DNA of 64,000 nucleotides from Plotosus lineatus (Eukaryota > Chordata > Actinopteri > Siluriformes > Plotosidae), in the NCBI GenBank assembly GCA_024760905.1, contig CM045750.1, positions 20,201,919 through 20,265,918 of the forward strand, read 5' to 3'. The position numbers were made by a program, and so were the translations under genes. The first letter of the stretch is position 1, and every line of letters starts with the position of its first letter. Positions 63,808-64,000 of the stretch are shown here, piece after piece. The notes beneath the pieces were generated by a model. That model was not told where the DNA came from. It worked only from the letters and a program-made list of their open reading frames with translations, and ran no database searches.

Positions 63808-63809
<2 letters not shown>

Positions 63810-64000
63810 TGTATGTTTGTGTGTGAAACAGGCAGTCTGATTTGTTATTAGTCGTGCACTGCATTAAGTTCATATTATGTATTTGAGCAATTTTATCCCA
63901 AAATAATGACTAAATATATTATTTCCACCAATATGAATAGCATAATGTATAAATTATATAAATATAATGTACTTTATGGCTATCACTATGAAGCAACTTA
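63808..64000. other. No recognisable feature
   Basis: AT-rich end of window. Confidence 0.5.

Overview
This 64 kb window is vertebrate nuclear DNA, almost certainly from a ray-finned (teleost) fish. It is AT-rich, very dense in (TA)n, (CA)n, (AAT)n and tetranucleotide microsatellites, and full of teleost-type tRNA-derived SINEs, Tc1/mariner relics, hAT elements and 5'-truncated LINEs. A catfish-like genome is my guess from the repeat families, but nothing here proves the order. I found no host protein-coding gene I can support. The window reads as a gene desert or very large intron. Two possible host coding pieces (an open frame at 3221-3523 and a splice-flanked segment at 56432-56526) are listed only as weak candidates.

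Repeat families, with names used only in this report. MITE-1: TA-flanked elements ending CAGTGATCCCTCAC... and ...GTGAGGGATCCCTG, about 11 copies. MITE-2: TA-flanked elements beginning CAGTGGTACCTCACC, four copies. SINE-A: a tRNA-derived SINE with clear A and B boxes, about 20 copies, in two forms that share head and body but carry different 3' tails (A1 and A2). SINE-B: another tRNA-like head followed by the same tail as A1. SINE-C: a third tRNA-like head. There are also V-SINE-like copies, at least three degenerate Tc1 lineages, and tails of RTE-like and other non-LTR retrotransposons.

Layout. 1-16 kb: MITE-1 copies, microsatellites, three Tc1 fragments, an RTE-like LINE tail, a solo LTR inserted in a MITE-1, a SINE-C, and a Harbinger-like palindromic MITE. 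16.7-19.1 kb: a Tc1 element split by a hAT element that still shows a BED-finger-like peptide. 19-35 kb: many SINEs, LINE reverse-transcriptase fragments, a second Tc1 lineage and a MITE-2 carrying a tandem CCAAT/GC-box array. 35-36 kb: a complete non-autonomous hAT with its target-site duplication. 36-57 kb: SINEs, two LINE C-termini, two complementary tetranucleotide arrays, a possible transposon with an acidic leader ORF, and Tc1 relics. 57.4-58.7 kb: the most informative element, a 1.28 kb transposon with terminal inverted repeats. It carries a THAP zinc-finger exon at one end and a convergent, broken ORF like the SWIM/YqaJ-associated proteins at the other, the layout expected of an internally deleted ISL2EU-type (PHIS) transposon. 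58.7-64 kb: SINEs and MITEs, including a SINE inside a MITE-1 and a hAT MITE inside a SINE, each with a clean target-site duplication.

The nested insertions give a relative chronology: MITE-1 before a solo LTR and before SINE-A1; Tc1 before hAT; SINE-A1 before SINE-C and before a hAT MITE. All family assignments come from reading the sequence and from remembered family features. No database search was run, and boundaries marked approximate may be off by 10-30 bases.
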